From Pseudomonas viridiflava (GTDB lineage Bacteria > Pseudomonadota > Gammaproteobacteria > Pseudomonadales > Pseudomonadaceae): a DNA stretch of 64,000 nucleotides. Shown in pieces: positions 17,186 through 26,731 of this stretch. The position numbers and the translations under genes were made by a program. The notes below the pieces were generated by a model. That model searched no databases and had not been told where the DNA came from. It saw only the letters and a program-made list of their open reading frames with translations. The stretch is from positions 124,001-188,000 of the forward strand of contig NZ_UTVH01000031.1 in the NCBI RefSeq assembly GCF_900585905.1. The letters run 5' to 3'. Every line of letters starts with the position of its first letter. Position 1 is the stretch's first letter.

Positions 17186-18327
17186 TGGGAAAATCCTTTG
17201 AAGATCAGACGACCCAGCGCCGACGCTGTGCACAGCATCGTCAGGGCCACGCCGATTGCCACGAGCCACAGGTAGTCGGCCGGGTACAGATGAATGTTTG
17301 CGAAGCTCAAAGGCGTCAGGCCGCCCAAGGCATGTAGCACTGCTTGCCCCAGCACGACGCTGAGCACAACGCCGCAGATGATGTAGCTGGCCAGCTGCCA
17401 GAACGCGGTAGTGATCACCCAGCGTCGAGTGAAACCAAGCCGGTAGAACACCTGATAATCGGCCAGCGACTTCTGCGCGATCACATACAGATTGGCCGCT
17501 AGCAGGATCGCCAGCAGCAGGCAGATACAGCCGCTGACGAAACCAATGGCGCGACCGAATTCGAACAGCCGCGCAGCAAACTGACGCATGTGTGCCTGCA
17601 TCGGCGCGGTCTGCGTGACGCCGCGCATCCGGTCATCGGCGAACAGGGCATCGATGCGTCGAGACAGCACCGCATCGTCGGTCTGCGGGCCAGGGTCGAC
17701 AATGAAATAGCTGGTCAGGCCCTTGCCGTTCAGCCGGCTGGATTCGAAAAACTCATAATTGAGGTACAGGCCCGGGCGATTTTCCGGCTTGTCGTCAGTG
17801 ACCATGCCGACGATCCGCAGGTCGAGCATTCCGCCATTGTCGATCTGCCAGATGCTCGATTGCAGCGGTACGCGGTCGCCAATGGAGAGCTTGTACATAT
17901 CCGCAAAACGCTGGTCGACGAGGATCCCGTCGCGGGTTTGCTTCCATTCGGCAAACTGCTGCGGCGGGACATGCAGGCTAGGGTTCAAGATAAAGAAGGT
18001 ATCGCTCTGCACCGCCAGTGCGGGCACGACCCAGGCGGGCTCGCGAAAATAGGCGCCGACCCAGGTGGCGTGGGTCACGGCTGCCACCCCTTCGACGTCG
18101 GCAATGCGCCCGGCATAAAGATCGGGCAGGGACATCTGCGGGCTGACGCCGTTGACAACCAAAAGACGCCGGTCGGTTTGCGCTTGCTGCGGAATGGAAA
18201 AGGCATTGTCCAGCGCTGCGTTGAGCTGCAACAGCAACATGCCGAACGTGACGAACGCCACCACCAGCACGAAGCGGGCGCGGTGCCCACGCAGACCCCG
18301 CCCGATGTAGGTCAGTCTGGCGCTCAT
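17182..18327 (-). CDS. FtsX/MacB-like ABC exporter permease (first subunit)
   Basis: A 381-residue permease with an N-terminal membrane helix (ARFVLVVAFVTFGMLLLQL), a periplasmic domain of about 220 residues and three C-terminal helices, the same topology as its partner but weakly similar in sequence. Its ATG overlaps the ATPase stop (ATGA). This DevC/MacB-like family usually works with a membrane fusion protein, which is present directly upstream. Confidence 0.83.
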   Translation of the reverse strand: MSARLTYIGRGLRGHRARFVLVVAFVTFGMLLLQLNAALDNAFSIPQQAQTDRRLLVVNGVSPQMSLPDLYAGRIADVEGVAAVTHATWVGAYFREPAWVVPALAVQSDTFFILNPSLHVPPQQFAEWKQTRDGILVDQRFADMYKLSIGDRVPLQSSIWQIDNGGMLDLRIVGMVTDDKPENRPGLYLNYEFFESSRLNGKGLTSYFIVDPGPQTDDAVLSRRIDALFADDRMRGVTQTAPMQAHMRQFAARLFEFGRAIGFVSGCICLLLAILLAANLYVIAQKSLADYQVFYRLGFTRRWVITTAFWQLASYIICGVVLSVVLGQAVLHALGGLTPLSFANIHLYPADYLWLVAIGVALTMLCTASALGRLIFKGFSQ

Positions 18328-19034
18328 GAATGTTCAGGCCTGGCATCGACCAATGCGCCGTTGTGCAGCCTGAATCGCTGGTCGGCCATTGCCGCGACAT
18401 CCGGATCATGGGTCACGACGACAACGGCTTTCCCGTACTGCTGGCTGAGCTGTCGGATAACGTCCATGATCTCAAGGCCCGTTTCACGGTTCAGATCGCC
18501 GGTCGGCTCATCGCACAACAAGATGTCCGGATTGCCGGCAATGGCGCGGGCGATGGCGATGCGCTGCTGTTCCCCGCCGGACAACTCGTCAGGAAAGTGT
18601 TCGCGCCGATGACTCATGCCCACCACTTCCAGTGCCGCCTCGGCTCGCAGCGTTCTTTCGCGGCGGGCGAGCTTCCAAAGATGCAATGGCAGGACCACGT
18701 TCTCTTCTGCGGTCAGCGTCGGGATCAGGCAGTAGAACTGGAAAATGAAACCGATATGCCGCGCCCGCGTCTGGGTGCGAAAAGACTCCTTCATCCCGGC
18801 CAGTTGCGTTCCGGCCAGTTCAACCACGCCGGCGTCGGGAGGGGTCACGCCCGCAATAACGTCAAGCAGGGTGGACTTGCCCGAGCCAGAAGGCCCCATG
18901 ATGCTGACCATCTCGCCCCGTCGAACCTCAAGGTCCAGGCCCTGTAGCACCCGGATGCTTTCGCGGCCCTTTATGTATGACCGGCTGACGCCACTCAGGC
19001 GCAAGGCTATTTCGTTGCCAGGCTGATTATGCAA
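18324..19034 (-). CDS. LolD/MacB-type ABC exporter ATPase
   Basis: A 236-residue ATPase with Walker A GPSGSGKST, signature LSGGEQQRIAIARA, Walker B LLCDEPTGDLN and the switch His in VVTHDPDV, the LolD/MacB subfamily pattern. Translation most likely starts at TTG 19034, which has AAGGAAG about six bases upstream. It follows the adaptor gene by 10 bp and drives the two-permease exporter downstream. Confidence 0.88.
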   Translation of the reverse strand: MHNQPGNEIALRLSGVSRSYIKGRESIRVLQGLDLEVRRGEMVSIMGPSGSGKSTLLDVIAGVTPPDAGVVELAGTQLAGMKESFRTQTRARHIGFIFQFYCLIPTLTAEENVVLPLHLWKLARRERTLRAEAALEVVGMSHRREHFPDELSGGEQQRIAIARAIAGNPDILLCDEPTGDLNRETGLEIMDVIRQLSQQYGKAVVVVTHDPDVAAMADQRFRLHNGALVDARPEHS

Positions 19035-19044
19035 AACCGCTTCC

Positions 19045-20079
19045 TTATAAAAAGTCTACGTGTACCGACATGTTGTGCTTGTAGTCGGTAGGCACCTGTT
19101 GCAATGCGATCCGCACGAGCACCGCCGCGCGTTGTTCGTCGACCAGCGGCGAGATGTAGGAGACGCTGCCCGTGACCGCGGACTCAGGTAGCGCATCAGG
19201 ATTGACCCGCACGTGCTGGCCGCTTTTGAGCTTGGCGAGGGATTTTTCTGGCACCCACACTTCGGCATAGAAATTCCGGGTATCGACAAGGGTAGCGATG
19301 CCCGTCCTGGCGAAACTGCCCGCGGCGGAAATAGGCGAGACCACTTCGCCGATGGAGGCGTCCATAGACACGATGATTCCGTCGAAAGGTGCGCGGATGG
19401 TCGCGCGCTCCAGATCGATTTCTCGACTGCGGATATCAATGGCCGCCGACTGCGCCTGAAGGTCGTAACGGCGGACCTCGGCACGGCGTTCGGTCAGCGC
19501 CGACTTGGCATCTTCATAGTCTTGCGCCGGGACGACTTCGCCGTCCTTGAGCAAGGAAATGCGCCGAAAACGCGCCTCGGCCAACGGCAAACGCTCGTGC
19601 GCCTGGCGCTGGTTGTTCTGGGCCACCTCCAATTGCACCCGGGCGTAGTCCAGTTGACTGCTCAGTGACGCGGTATCCAGCGCCGCGATGGCATCGCCTT
19701 TCTTGACCCGGTCGCCGCGTTGCACGTAGGTCTTTTTCAGGGTGCCAGTGACCTCGGCGGACACCGTGGCCAACTGGTCGGCCTTGGCGAAACCGGCTGC
19801 GGTCATGAGCACGTCGGAGGCAGCAGCGCCGTCGGCCGGGGTGGTCGAGGATGGCTTCTGCGCCGGTTCCACGACGGCATGCAATGGGGCTGGGGATGAA
19901 GACCGGGACAGTGAAGTGGGTGAAAAAAGCCATAGCGCGACCGCAAGGCCGATGGCCAGCAGCAACGCTAAAACCAGTCGGCGCGTTCGCCGTGGATGTC
20001 GGGGGACCGCGGCAGGCGCCAAGGTAAAACTACCGACCGGGCTGTTGAGCAGTTCCAGCGGGCTGCGGCCGTCAGTCAT
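19045..20079 (-). CDS. Membrane-fusion (periplasmic adaptor) protein, HlyD/MacA-like
   Basis: About 344 residues: a short cytoplasmic N terminus, one membrane helix (LVLALLLAIGLAVALWLF), a lipoyl-like half (VSAEVTGTLKKTYVQRGDRVKKGDAIAAL), an alpha-helical hairpin of about 80 residues, the second lipoyl half (IRAPFDGIIVSM) and a beta-barrel domain. This is the RND/MacA adaptor order. The ATG at 20079 overlaps the LanB stop; an ATG 9 bp upstream is possible. It should connect the ABC permeases to an outer-membrane channel. No TolC-like gene is present in the island, so a chromosomal one would have to serve. Confidence 0.85.
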   Translation of the reverse strand: MTDGRSPLELLNSPVGSFTLAPAAVPRHPRRTRRLVLALLLAIGLAVALWLFSPTSLSRSSSPAPLHAVVEPAQKPSSTTPADGAAASDVLMTAAGFAKADQLATVSAEVTGTLKKTYVQRGDRVKKGDAIAALDTASLSSQLDYARVQLEVAQNNQRQAHERLPLAEARFRRISLLKDGEVVPAQDYEDAKSALTERRAEVRRYDLQAQSAAIDIRSREIDLERATIRAPFDGIIVSMDASIGEVVSPISAAGSFARTGIATLVDTRNFYAEVWVPEKSLAKLKSGQHVRVNPDALPESAVTGSVSYISPLVDEQRAAVLVRIALQQVPTDYKHNMSVHVDFL

Positions 20080-22640
20080 TGTTTCCATCCGTTGGCCATG
20101 TGCCCACCTACTAGTACCATCTCGGCGTGCAACTCAGTGACGTGCGGTTGGCCGTCTATGCGAAACCAGCTTTCTCCTGGTGAAGGCAGTGCTTCGCGAA
20201 ACACCAGCCAATCGGTATCGCGGGCCAGCCCCAGCAGATAATCGACGCATGCAACATTGCTCAAGCGACACCAGAAAGGTTTACGGGTCTTGGCCGCTGC
20301 GAAGGATTTCCAGCTGAAGAAATCCTCGAACTCACCATTGACGAAAACCTCCTCGGGCATACCATGCTCGGCACAGACGTTCAACAGCTCGCAAATCCGG
20401 TCGCCGCTGCCAAGGTTGTCCAACCGCTCCAGCAGTTTTCGAGAGCGCAGCCACCAGGTTTCGCGCACCAGCACGCAGCCGTTGTCCTCCAGGCGAGGTT
20501 GGTGGCGAAAATCAGCATGCGTCACACCGGCACTCACTGTTTCAAGATCCGGTCGGCTCAACTGCACAGGTTCGGCCAGGACAGTCAGCAGGTATTTGAT
20601 GCCCCACGCCGGCAGCGGCGAGGCACCGCCCAGATATTGCAATGCCACAGGCCGTCGCTCAGGGCCGCTCAACTCAAGCAGGCCGGTGCTGACGTTGTGC
20701 GCCAGCTGCAAGTCCTTCAGCAGCCAGTCGCTGGGCTGAGAGGGTTGTTCATCCAGGCACAGCTGACGCTCGCTCAGCACTGGCTGCGACTGAAGATTGC
20801 TCGACTCGCCACTGACCGTAACAGTCACGGGCTCCAGTGGCCGGTGTGCTTCGGCCAGCCAGTCGCGTAGTGGCGCCTCGCGTTGTCCGCGGGTCACTCC
20901 GTCGCTGCTGACACTGCGGCCCAACTGCCAGGCGGCTCGGGGGTAAGCGCCGTTGATGACCAGTCGCGGCGTGCCATTGAGGGCTTCATCCGGATCGTCC
21001 GTCGCCAGCTGGAAATAGACAGTGATGGGCAAACGCAGCGCAGCGCCTTGCAGAGGATCGATACGTGGCCGGGGAACATTGCCCGCCGAGACCTGCTGTG
21101 CCAACGCCAGGTAGGCAGGCCATTCCGCACGCAGAAAGCCTTCGAGATCGGTGCAGCAACCGCCCTCGCCGAAAGACGCCACATAGCGCTCGCGTAGCCA
21201 GAGGTACTCAGTAGAGATCACCGCGTGGCGACCGATCACTTCGGCGATCCGGCGTAGCGTGCGCTGGGCGAACCGAGTGCCAAACACCAACTCTATGCCT
21301 TCACTGCGCACGTCTTCGTAAACACTGCCGGCCAACTTGGGGGGCGGACGGTTGCCGAGACTGTGATGCATTTGGGCGAATGCCGTTTCTATCGAGCTGA
21401 GCATGCCGGGGCGTTGCTGGGCAGGCCCGTGCGCAAAAGAGCGCGCCTGGCCATCAAGGTCACGCAGGCGCCCCGCCAGCCCAGCCAGTTGTGGATGCGC
21501 CTGGAGGGCATCGGCAAGGATCAACGCCGGCGCATCGTCATGGGCACGCCACTGCGGCAGCGGGCGCAGTATGTCTTTGCGGAGCAATTGGCGCAGCAGG
21601 CGCTCTGCCTTTACCCGATCCTGTTCAACCTGCTGAAGGGTGAGCAGCAGCCAGGATTGCGAGAACCGCTCAGGCAGCGATTGCAGTAACGCGCAGAGCG
21701 CCGGATCCAGTCGTGCGTTAAGCAGGTTTTCTTCGCTCCACAGCGTACCGCGGCGTAACTGATATTCCCGCAAATGGGCGCGAAGCGGGCGCAGGGGGCC
21801 TTTCTCGTCACGCAGGAAACTCAAGCTCGGGTTCAGGCTGAGCTGGAGTTTGTCGGCGTCAACCAAACGGCTTTCGCCCAGCAGCGCGCGCAATGCGACG
21901 GCAACGCTGCGGTTGAGCCGAGACTCGCCGTGCAGCGTTCGCGCTTGTCCATCGAAATGGCCGAGCTCGTGGCTGACGTTCAATTGTGCCTGGCAGGTCG
22001 AGGCAAAACTGCTGAAGGGGCTGACCTTCATTGCTGCCCGCAACGTGAACGCCAACAACGTTCGCTCCAGTTGTTTACGCCGCTTGCGCGGGTGAGCCTG
22101 CAAAGGCAGCTGCAACTGGGCCAGCAACCGCGGGTTCGCCAGCCCCAGCGCGCCAAGGAAGGCGGGCTGTGCCAACGCGCGCTGCAATAGATGCTGGGTG
22201 GCTTCCTGATCCGCAGCACAGACAGCGTCCATTTGAGTTTGCAGTGCAGACCGTGCCTGGAAGGTTCGCTGATAGGTCCGATACAAGTCGAACGATGCGG
22301 GCAGTGTGCGCTTGAGCCAACCCATGAGCTCGTCGGTATGCGCCAATTCAGCACCGGCGAACGCCTGGCGTTTGGCCTGTAGCAAAGGTCTGCGCCAAGG
22401 CGCGGCGTCGGGGTGCGACACGGCGGCGAACAATGCCTCCACCAATGGCGGTCCCAGCTGTCGCAGCTGCTGACCGGCCCTGCGCAACTGGGCGGCAATG
22501 GCACTGGCTTCCTGCCCTGGCAGACCGCAGCCATATTCGACGGGCAAGCCCGCGATGCGTACCAGCAGGAAGGGCATGATGCGCAGTTCGGTGACTGGCG
22601 ACTCAACGCCGGGAACAGGGCTTTGCAGCTCGATGATCAT
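20076..22640 (-). CDS. LanB-type dehydratase, glutamylation protein (split)
   Basis: An 854-residue protein of the lantibiotic-dehydratase N-terminal family, which transfers glutamate from Glu-tRNA to Ser/Thr of a RiPP precursor. The family signature FTLRAAMKVSPFSSFAS is near residue 205, and the C-terminal part (FSWKSFAAAKTRKPFWCRLSNVACVDYL) matches the usual end of the glutamylation domain. The elimination domain found at the end of full LanB proteins such as NisB is missing here and is encoded separately at 28065-29000. Split LanBs are typical of thiopeptide and goadsporin-like pathways. The product is therefore expected to contain dehydroalanine/dehydrobutyrine as well as azoles. The ATG overlaps the upstream stop (ATGA). 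Confidence 0.85.
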   Translation of the reverse strand: MIIELQSPVPGVESPVTELRIMPFLLVRIAGLPVEYGCGLPGQEASAIAAQLRRAGQQLRQLGPPLVEALFAAVSHPDAAPWRRPLLQAKRQAFAGAELAHTDELMGWLKRTLPASFDLYRTYQRTFQARSALQTQMDAVCAADQEATQHLLQRALAQPAFLGALGLANPRLLAQLQLPLQAHPRKRRKQLERTLLAFTLRAAMKVSPFSSFASTCQAQLNVSHELGHFDGQARTLHGESRLNRSVAVALRALLGESRLVDADKLQLSLNPSLSFLRDEKGPLRPLRAHLREYQLRRGTLWSEENLLNARLDPALCALLQSLPERFSQSWLLLTLQQVEQDRVKAERLLRQLLRKDILRPLPQWRAHDDAPALILADALQAHPQLAGLAGRLRDLDGQARSFAHGPAQQRPGMLSSIETAFAQMHHSLGNRPPPKLAGSVYEDVRSEGIELVFGTRFAQRTLRRIAEVIGRHAVISTEYLWLRERYVASFGEGGCCTDLEGFLRAEWPAYLALAQQVSAGNVPRPRIDPLQGAALRLPITVYFQLATDDPDEALNGTPRLVINGAYPRAAWQLGRSVSSDGVTRGQREAPLRDWLAEAHRPLEPVTVTVSGESSNLQSQPVLSERQLCLDEQPSQPSDWLLKDLQLAHNVSTGLLELSGPERRPVALQYLGGASPLPAWGIKYLLTVLAEPVQLSRPDLETVSAGVTHADFRHQPRLEDNGCVLVRETWWLRSRKLLERLDNLGSGDRICELLNVCAEHGMPEEVFVNGEFEDFFSWKSFAAAKTRKPFWCRLSNVACVDYLLGLARDTDWLVFREALPSPGESWFRIDGQPHVTELHAEMVLVGGHMANGWKQ

Positions 22641-23656
22641 GGCAAGGCCCAGCCAGCGATCCGGGTCACGGCGAAGGCCGTGAAGGTGATGTAAAGCGCC
22701 GAATACGCCGCATAGGCTCGTTGACGGTTATCGAGTACTGACAGGTGCGGCCTTCCGGGTCTGACCCGGTACACCCGACGAGCCTCTGCAAAAAAGGCGT
22801 CGAATGCGTTACTCCCGTCGGAGACCCGGAATGGCGTGAGATTGAAATAGAGCCCCAGCAGGACCCACACCAGCAGGGCCTGTAAGCCGGGTGTCGCGAC
22901 GCTGGCGGGCATTGCTATCAGCCACGCGGCGACGGCACCGGAAAACAGCAAATCCAGCAAGGGCCCGGCGACGGCAACGTGCAGGCGAATGGCATCGCCG
23001 GGGAACAGATGAATCGCCGATGTGTTGATGTAAGGCGACGGTAGCAACAAGCCCCTGAGCATCAGCCCTGCACCGGACACCGGGCAACCATGCATCCGGC
23101 ACACCACGGCATGAGCAAACTCGTGCAGGATCAACCACAGCAGCACGCCCGACCCACAGAACAGCCAGTGGCTTGGGCTCGAGAAGGAAATTTCACGCCA
23201 GTGCGGTTGTGCCTCAAGAGCCATCGCAACGAACGCCAGGCTACTCATCACGGCCACGTACAGCAATATTCTGCGCAGGCGTGCAGGCAGGATCAGCATG
23301 TGCTGCGCCAATGCGTGGGCAAGCGGGTCAGGGTTGGGCAATGACCAGCGGCCAGGCGTCCGGCCCTGTTCGCCTTCGAGCAAACCGGCCGCTGTCAGCT
23401 TGCCGATGTAGGTCTGCAATGCACGTTGCAGGTAGGACTCGGGGTGGCGGGGATACGCCTTGGCGAGAATCGCCAGCAACTCGGGCTCACCGCCACCGCG
23501 TTTGATTTCCAAGGCAAGCGCCCGGGATAAGCCGGTCAGCTTCAGCGGACGGCTGTGCAGGTCGCCCACCAGGATCAACGTATCCGTGTCCGGTTGGGCA
23601 TCGAGCACCCTGGAGTGAAACGACCACGCAGGCAAAGATTCACGCACCGGATTCAT
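22637..23656 (-). CDS. M50-family membrane metalloprotease with PqqD-like N terminus
   Basis: A 339-residue integral membrane protein. A zinc-protease motif HEFAH is at residues 178-182, and the second S2P motif NLTPFRVSDG is at 272-281, so all expected metal ligands are present. Residues 40-95 (LAILAKAYP, LQRALQTYIGKLTAAGLLEGE) resemble a PqqD/RRE-like winged helix, which would bind a RiPP leader. I chose ATG 23656 because AGGGAGG lies six bases before it; an upstream ATG at 23662 has no spacing. A leader peptidase acting on the precursor at the membrane, before export, is the likely role. Confidence 0.75.
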   Translation of the reverse strand: MNPVRESLPAWSFHSRVLDAQPDTDTLILVGDLHSRPLKLTGLSRALALEIKRGGGEPELLAILAKAYPRHPESYLQRALQTYIGKLTAAGLLEGEQGRTPGRWSLPNPDPLAHALAQHMLILPARLRRILLYVAVMSSLAFVAMALEAQPHWREISFSSPSHWLFCGSGVLLWLILHEFAHAVVCRMHGCPVSGAGLMLRGLLLPSPYINTSAIHLFPGDAIRLHVAVAGPLLDLLFSGAVAAWLIAMPASVATPGLQALLVWVLLGLYFNLTPFRVSDGSNAFDAFFAEARRVYRVRPGRPHLSVLDNRQRAYAAYSALYITFTAFAVTRIAGWALP

Positions 23657-26093
23657 CGTCATCCTCCCTTGGAGCGTGAGCCTGCTCCTGCGCAGGATGG
23701 GCAAGTATCAGCGAGAAAATGGGCGTTTCGCGGTAACCATCCGTTCCAGCGAAGCGCACGAATCCCGCCTCGATCATGCCGCCTACGGAACAACCCACCA
23801 GTCCGGCGGCATTGGCCTCAAGCCAAGTGGCCGCCACCACACCGCCGGCCTGTTGCAGGAGCATGCGATAGGCCGATTGGCCCATCACGCCGAAGCTCTG
23901 CTCCAGGTCGGCCATGAACACCAGCGCAGCCCCGGCTTTCTGGAAGCTACGTTGATTGAAACACTCGCCGAACATCTCAGCCGTCAGGGTCGATGAGCGC
24001 TGAACCCACTGCGCGGGATCCGGATGACGACAGTCGTAGATACCCGCTGCCATTGACTCATCGGGGCGCAACAACACCAGCACAGGCCACAACGCAAGTC
24101 GGGGCAAACCGCGCTCGTGTTGTGCCGCAAGAGCCCGATGCGCGAAGGCAATCAGCGCAGCCAAGCGGGAAGTCTCGATGGCATGATCGGCGTAGAGATA
24201 GGTAGCGTGGCGATTCAGCAACAGATGGGCCAGGTTGACGCCGGCCTTCTCACCCGGGATCGCCCGTGAAGTCGCGGCCGACAAAGCACCCGACGACCGC
24301 TCCACCGGCGGCAGGCAGAATTCACCGCTTCCACACGCCAAGCTGTCGGCGGTGCTGGCATTGGCATGCAGAGAGCGGCGTGGGGTCGGCAAAAGTCGCG
24401 TGCCCACATGCAGCACGGCACTGACGATCTGCGCGTTCCCGTGTCGGTTGAGTTTCAACAGTTCGGCGCAGCGCTCCGTTGCCAGCAAAGAGGGTTGTTC
24501 GACGCGGATGTCGAAAACGCTGGCGACCAGAGCCGCATATTCACAGGCGATACCTGCGTCGAGATGGACCAGGTTGTAGCCGAAGTCCAGGTACTTGGTG
24601 CGCACCCTTCCCAAATGGCTGGTGGCGAACAGCGACACCGGGTACAAGGGTTCATCCGTTCCATACAACACATGACGCAATGTCGACAGGCTGGCAACCC
24701 TGACTGGAATCAACACGCCGTCTTCGCCGTCGTATAGGTAGAGACCGGGTTGTAGCCCGAGCAGATCATTGACCAGCAGGTAGAAGCTGCATGAGCGCAG
24801 GCTTCCTCCGGAGGGGGCGATCCGGGATCGACTGCCATCGTCATGCTGTTGTTCGCCAACGGCGTACTGCAGGATGGCCGACAACATTTCCAGCGACAGC
24901 TCGCGCGGATGGTGCGGCACATCAGTCGGGACCGACAGTGGATCGGGCAAGACAGCGGCGGCAGGTAATGCAAGCGTGCCAAGCGCATAGCTCCGCGTGA
25001 TCGGGCTGCCGTAGAGTTCGAGGTTGGCCACCTTGAAATGGCCTTCGAACAAACGGGGTGCGAACAGCTCTAGCGGGGGCATGCGCACGCTGACGTGGTG
25101 CACCCAGGATGCAAACGCCGGATCATTCACAGAAAGCTTTTGCGTCGTTGGCAGCCCCCCTGACACCGTGCCCGGAATACGTGCGATGTGCCGGCTGACA
25201 GGGTACGCGCCCCGTGCGTCCACCGGGTGGATGCGCACCTTGTTCAGGTAGGTTTCGGTTAGCAGCCCCAATGCAATCTGCAGCCATTCATGGACGATGT
25301 AGGCGCACTGAAATTCGGCTTCAAGCAGGTCGGTGAGAGGAACTGGGGCATCGAGCTGCTCCCGGGCACAGCGATGGCTGGCGGACAGACCCGGTAATAC
25401 CAGCGGGCCGAATTGCAGGCGATCAGCCCCCGTCGTACCGACGAAATAAGGTCGGCCCGAGGCGTACATGGCATCGGCGATTGCGAGTAGCCCTTCGTCT
25501 TCGAGGCCGCCCGAGAAGATCACCAGTGCGTGGGTATGGTGTGCTTCCGCCACGTCCGCGTCGGCGCTAGCGATGCGCACCTCGCCCAGCACCCCGTCGC
25601 CAAGGCTGGCGCGCACAGTGCCCGTCAATTCCTCGGAGCATGCGACCAACAGGCGTATCTCAGCGGCCTGAGCCAATGCTCCGGCACGATGGGCGTGATG
25701 TCCAGTGGTGCCGAAAAAACGTGCCGCGAAGCAAGCGACAGGGTGATCGCCCAAGCCCTCTGTGTGGCCGTCTTCCAGCAGGCCGTTTCGAAACAGTAGC
25801 GAGACGAGCCCGGTCACTCCGCCACTGAGGCCTGACTCAAGGCGCTCAGAGATCTCATCAAGCGTGTGATAGCCATCGAGCAACGCAAGTAATTCACTAA
25901 GTTTCCGCAGTCCTTGCGGACAACGCAGGGTTCGTGGTTGCTGAGTCCCGTAAAAGGTCACGGCCTGGGGGCCATCAGGTACGATGATGAGTTCACTCAG
26001 CAGTCTGGGCCGAACAGGCAGCCGCTCCAAGAGTTCGTCGTGTCCACCAAACTGCTGCCCTGACAGGCTGGCACTCATGCTCCGCTCGCTCAT
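23640..26093 (-). CDS. Azoline dehydrogenase: E1-like domain fused to two SagB-type nitroreductase domains
   Basis: 817 residues from the ATG overlapping the upstream stop. Residues about 55-115 look like an RRE winged helix (LSELLALLDGYHTLDEISERL ... LLFRNGLLEDG, interrupted here). Residues 130-330 resemble the E1-like C-protein of TOMM cyclodehydratases (a FGPLVLPGLSASHRC segment). Then come two nitroreductase-like domains: the first contains APSGGSLRSCSFYLLVN and GLQPGLYLYDGE (FMN-binding SagB/McbC pattern), the second spans about 640-800 (AGAALVFMADLEQ ... AAGLVGCSVGGM). FMN-dependent oxidation of azolines to thiazoles/oxazoles is the expected reaction. The duplication of the nitroreductase domain matches large SagB-like proteins. 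Confidence 0.78.
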   Translation of the reverse strand: MSERSMSASLSGQQFGGHDELLERLPVRPRLLSELIIVPDGPQAVTFYGTQQPRTLRCPQGLRKLSELLALLDGYHTLDEISERLESGLSGGVTGLVSLLFRNGLLEDGHTEGLGDHPVACFAARFFGTTGHHAHRAGALAQAAEIRLLVACSEELTGTVRASLGDGVLGEVRIASADADVAEAHHTHALVIFSGGLEDEGLLAIADAMYASGRPYFVGTTGADRLQFGPLVLPGLSASHRCAREQLDAPVPLTDLLEAEFQCAYIVHEWLQIALGLLTETYLNKVRIHPVDARGAYPVSRHIARIPGTVSGGLPTTQKLSVNDPAFASWVHHVSVRMPPLELFAPRLFEGHFKVANLELYGSPITRSYALGTLALPAAAVLPDPLSVPTDVPHHPRELSLEMLSAILQYAVGEQQHDDGSRSRIAPSGGSLRSCSFYLLVNDLLGLQPGLYLYDGEDGVLIPVRVASLSTLRHVLYGTDEPLYPVSLFATSHLGRVRTKYLDFGYNLVHLDAGIACEYAALVASVFDIRVEQPSLLATERCAELLKLNRHGNAQIVSAVLHVGTRLLPTPRRSLHANASTADSLACGSGEFCLPPVERSSGALSAATSRAIPGEKAGVNLAHLLLNRHATYLYADHAIETSRLAALIAFAHRALAAQHERGLPRLALWPVLVLLRPDESMAAGIYDCRHPDPAQWVQRSSTLTAEMFGECFNQRSFQKAGAALVFMADLEQSFGVMGQSAYRMLLQQAGGVVAATWLEANAAGLVGCSVGGMIEAGFVRFAGTDGYRETPIFSLILAHPAQEQAHAPREDDDESGA

Positions 26094-26731
26094 GTCCGTA
26101 ATGCGTCCTCTATGTCCCTTTCCAATTGCGCCGTCCAGCGATCCGCCGCGTTGACGTGCGTTGTACCACGGCAAACGCAGCCATGCAGCGCGGTTATCCG
26201 TGTATGCACCGACCAGCTTGCGTTGAGGCTCACAACATCCAGACGCCCCTGCTGCTCAGGTGAGAGCCGGGCGTGTTGCAACAGCTTCAATGCGGCCATT
26301 TGCACCTGGCTGGGCAAATACCCCGCGATTTCGGCGATGCCCGCCTGCTCCATGTACAGCTGTCGGTTGTTCTCAAGACGGGCATTCTGGGCGGTATCGA
26401 ACATGCTCAAGCTGCGTGCCAGCGCGCAGTGAAGGCAGGGGCCTTCGGGAGGCCGTACTAGTGGCCCCGCGAGCACATTCTGGTCCGACAGCATGGCCAC
26501 GGAATGGCTCAGCCCTTGGTCCCAAAAGATGCGCGCCAGGCGCCTAACCCGATTGGGATGCAGGCTGCCTAGCGCCAGGGCGACGTACAGCTCTCGGGAT
26601 TCATCTTCCCAAGCATGGGACTGTGCTTCATCGATGCTCAGCAAACGTGCGCCAGCGCAACGTTTCAAGAGGACCTTGGCGACAGCGAGCCCGAACTCGC
26701 CTTGGTGAATGATCAACATGTCAACGGCCAC
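26090..26731 (-). CDS. E1-like leader-binding partner of the YcaO cyclodehydratase
   Basis: A 213-residue protein from a GTG that follows the YcaO stop directly (ATG at 26719 is an alternative). It contains AGPLVRPPEGPCLHCALAR near residue 95 and HGCVCRG near the C terminus, two Cys pairs that could form the structural zinc site of TOMM E1-like (C-type or ocin-ThiF-like) proteins. Such proteins bind the leader peptide and present the core to YcaO. It is short compared with full C-proteins; the large dehydrogenase downstream carries a second E1-like segment, so the function may be shared. Confidence 0.68.
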   Translation of the reverse strand: MAVDMLIIHQGEFGLAVAKVLLKRCAGARLLSIDEAQSHAWEDESRELYVALALGSLHPNRVRRLARIFWDQGLSHSVAMLSDQNVLAGPLVRPPEGPCLHCALARSLSMFDTAQNARLENNRQLYMEQAGIAEIAGYLPSQVQMAALKLLQHARLSPEQQGRLDVVSLNASWSVHTRITALHGCVCRGTTHVNAADRWTAQLERDIEDALRT

